In this document: piece by piece, positions 6,711-6,798 of the stretch
How the letters are laid out: every line of letters begins with the position of its first letter
Numbering within the stretch: the first letter of the stretch is position 1
Assembly (NCBI GenBank): GCA_902766985.1
Contig: CACXFP010000034.1
Coordinates: 1 to 6,798, forward strand
Origin: an uncultured Bacteroidia bacterium
GTDB lineage: Bacteria; Bacteroidota; Bacteroidia; Bacteroidales; UBA932
Direction: 5' to 3'
DNA: 6,798 bases
Notes under the pieces: model-generated
What the model was told of the DNA's origin: nothing
Databases searched by the model: none
What the model saw: only the letters and a program-made list of their open reading frames with translations
Made by a program: the position numbers and the translations under genes

Positions 6711-6749
6711 TATAAAAGGCCCCGATTTCTTTACTTCAAGAACCGGGGC
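6711..6749 (-). terminator. Hairpin oriented as a minus-strand terminator
   Basis: GCCCCG (6719-6724) pairs with CGGGGC (6744-6749), and inside it TTCTT (6727-6731) pairs with AAGAA (6738-6742), leaving a six-base loop and a small 2x1 internal loop. On the minus strand the hairpin is followed, after one C, by TTTTATA; on the plus strand no T-run follows. It would therefore end transcription entering from the right side of the window. Confidence 0.6.
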
Positions 6750-6786
6750 TATTGCATTGTTGTCAGTCTATTATGAGATGACGTTA

Positions 6787-6794
6787 CAAAGGTA
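6787..6794 (-). promoter_or_regulatory. Possible minus-strand -7 element at the window edge
   Basis: On the minus strand this reads TACCTTTG, a full match to TAnnTTTG. The -33 region lies beyond the window, so it cannot be checked. A transcript would start near 6780 and meet the terminator hairpin at 6749-6719. No minus-strand protein gene follows within this window's right end. Confidence 0.4.
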
Positions 6795-6798
6795 TGAA

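Larger units (their letters stand above)
6650..6798. other. Non-coding stretch right of the tRNA
   Basis: I find no supportable protein gene in these 149 bases. The one open frame that reaches here starts inside the tRNA and crosses both hairpins. The stretch contains, in order, the tRNA terminator, the TTGTACCC pair, the minus-strand terminator-like hairpin and the minus-strand -7 element. Confidence 0.6.

Noticed and set aside
6585..6776. 63-codon plus-strand frame starting inside the tRNA
   Set aside because: It begins within the tRNA gene and runs through two hairpins; the sequence is better explained as tRNA plus terminators.

Overview
The window looks like a chromosomal stretch from a member of the Bacteroidota, most likely Bacteroidales. 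Four things point there: perfect copies of the Bacteroidota -7 promoter element (TAnnTTTG) in front of genes, start regions that mostly lack a Shine-Dalgarno sequence, a type III glutamine synthetase, and aminotransferase and exonuclease proteins of the form found in Bacteroides relatives. The DNA is moderately GC-rich and AGG is used often for arginine. That fits a higher-GC gut lineage (Alistipes-like or an uncultured relative) better than Bacteroides itself, but this placement is inference.

Layout. (1) Positions 1-294 hold the 3' end of a plus-strand gene, probably an alpha/beta hydrolase. (2) Converging on it, and sharing a CTAG at the two stop codons, is a minus-strand PLP-dependent aminotransferase (291-1493). 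(3) A 100-bp divergent intergenic region carries two back-to-back -7 elements, one per direction. (4) The plus strand then reads glnN, a type III glutamine synthetase (1594-3774), an unrecognised lipoprotein (3785-4696), a DEDDy 3'-5' exonuclease (4683-5348) and an RlmI-type 23S rRNA cytosine methyltransferase (5320-6513). The gaps are 10 nt, -14 nt and -29 nt, so these four are probably one transcription unit. (5) A tRNA-Cys(GCA) gene (6579-6649) follows with its own promoter and a terminator-like hairpin. (6) The last 149 bases contain no protein gene. They hold a short direct repeat, a second hairpin oriented as a minus-strand terminator, and a minus-strand -7 element at the window edge.

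How the genes work together. The aminotransferase and glutamine synthetase both handle glutamate nitrogen and are transcribed divergently from one small region, so they may be regulated together or compete for polymerase. The exonuclease and the rRNA methyltransferase are RNA/nucleic-acid housekeeping functions, translationally coupled to a lipoprotein of unknown role. Most of the window is ordinary core genome. The items most worth a second look are the divergent promoter pair, substitutions at usually conserved positions of the glutamine synthetase, the unknown lipoprotein, and a possible small RNA unit beside the tRNA. I see no CRISPR array, transposase, toxin-antitoxin pair or recognisable defence system.
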